Source of the DNA: Undaria pinnatifida
Lineage: Eukaryota; Sar; Phaeophyceae; Laminariales; Alariaceae
Reading direction: 5' to 3'
Assembly: GCA_012845835.1 (NCBI GenBank)
Contig: JABAKD010000015.1
Coordinates: forward strand, 3,767,778-3,831,777
DNA: 64,000 nucleotides
The position numbers and the translations under genes are program-made. The notes under the pieces are model-generated. The model had not been told where the DNA came from. It worked only from the letters and a program-made list of their open reading frames with translations, and searched no databases. Of this stretch, positions 63,604 to 64,000 are shown piece by piece (the stretch's first letter is position 1; each line of letters opens with the position of its first letter).

Positions 63604-63886
63604 GACGCGTGCTACGATAGAGGTATTAAGGTATACCTTTTTTTGGCGAAAATGGTTTCTGAATGACGGGGCTCCTTAATCCAAAATCATCGGAAAATAC
63701 GCCCCGTTTATTATTGCATGATTCTCGTTGCGTACCTAGGTCATCAGATTCTTCATCCGCGACATAGCAGGTTTATGTTTACACCAAATCAGCTTTTTTG
63801 GGTTAAGAAGAACGTGTCGAAAGCTCCTAAAAGTGAGGAGTAGTATTGAGAAAAAAATGTGGTGCGCCTCTACCGTAGCACGCGTC
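63604..63886 (-). mobile_element. MITE-1 copy, near-complete
   Basis: GACGCGTGCTACGATAGAGG to CCTCTACCGTAGCACGCGTC; a TATTAAGGTAT insertion next to the left end, also seen in the copy at 1058. Confidence 0.92.
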
Positions 63887-63930
63887 GAATGCCATACCGA
63901 ATCGACGAATAACTGGTCGCGAGTTCCAGT

Positions 63931-64000
63931 CACGCGCGTGCTACGATGGAGGCGGCACGTTTTGGCTTAATCGTTTTCTGAACGACTGGGACTACTGACC
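63931..64000 (-). mobile_element. MITE-1 copy, cut by window end
   Basis: CACGCGCGTGCTACGATGGAGG then TTTTCTGAACGACTGGGAC. Confidence 0.8.

Noticed and set aside
1-64000. tRNA or rRNA genes
   Set aside because: Looked for tRNA-like box B sequences and rRNA-like blocks; none convincing by eye, though a covariance search would be decisive.

Overview
The window is eukaryotic nuclear DNA: about one tenth codes, split into short exons with GT..AG introns of up to several kb, and the introns are full of short inverted-repeat elements, minisatellites and homopolymer tracts. Exon and intron style plus two fragments that resemble the 3' end of a brown-algal-type non-LTR retrotransposon suggest a stramenopile, perhaps a brown alga. 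That assignment is inference.

Positions <430 to 54439 (+ strand) hold one giant gene, open at its 5' end. I traced 25 exons by eye; every junction but one agrees in reading phase. They give about 5.9 kb of coding sequence in 54 kb. Exons 1-14 (430-26461) build a WD40 beta-propeller region interrupted by a low-complexity loop and a Gly-rich loop. Exons 15-20 (32562-41696) code a long low-complexity linker with a few conserved-looking islands. Exons 21-25 (44741-54439) code two canonical EF-hands, a third degenerate one, and the stop codon. The combination (WD40 repeats then calcium-binding EF-hands) resembles ciliary/flagellar WD40-EF-hand proteins, so a calcium-responsive scaffold is a reasonable guess. 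One small exon, completing the last propeller strand between 26461 and 32562, was not found.

Positions 61656-63114 (- strand) hold the last two recognisable exons of a second, convergent gene whose C-terminus resembles the UBA-like tail of SNF1/AMPK-related kinases. Between the genes (54440-61655) there are only repeats.

The introns contain at least five families of short non-autonomous elements. MITE-1: about 260 bp, 20-bp terminal inverted repeats, 4-bp target duplications in several copies, about 40 full or partial copies. MITE-2: internal TCACTCGCGCGAGTGA palindromes. MITE-3: ends formed by long C/G runs. Family 4: GAGCTCCTnA-rich. MITE-5: about 85 bp with TTAA target duplication, piggyBac-like.

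The most unusual signal is not a gene. At many exons of both genes, decayed partial copies of that exon, with its splice-site flank, sit in the neighbouring introns, sometimes as long arrays (about 12 copies before exon 23). I call these ghost exons. They suggest repeated local tandem duplication spanning exon/intron borders with only one copy kept.
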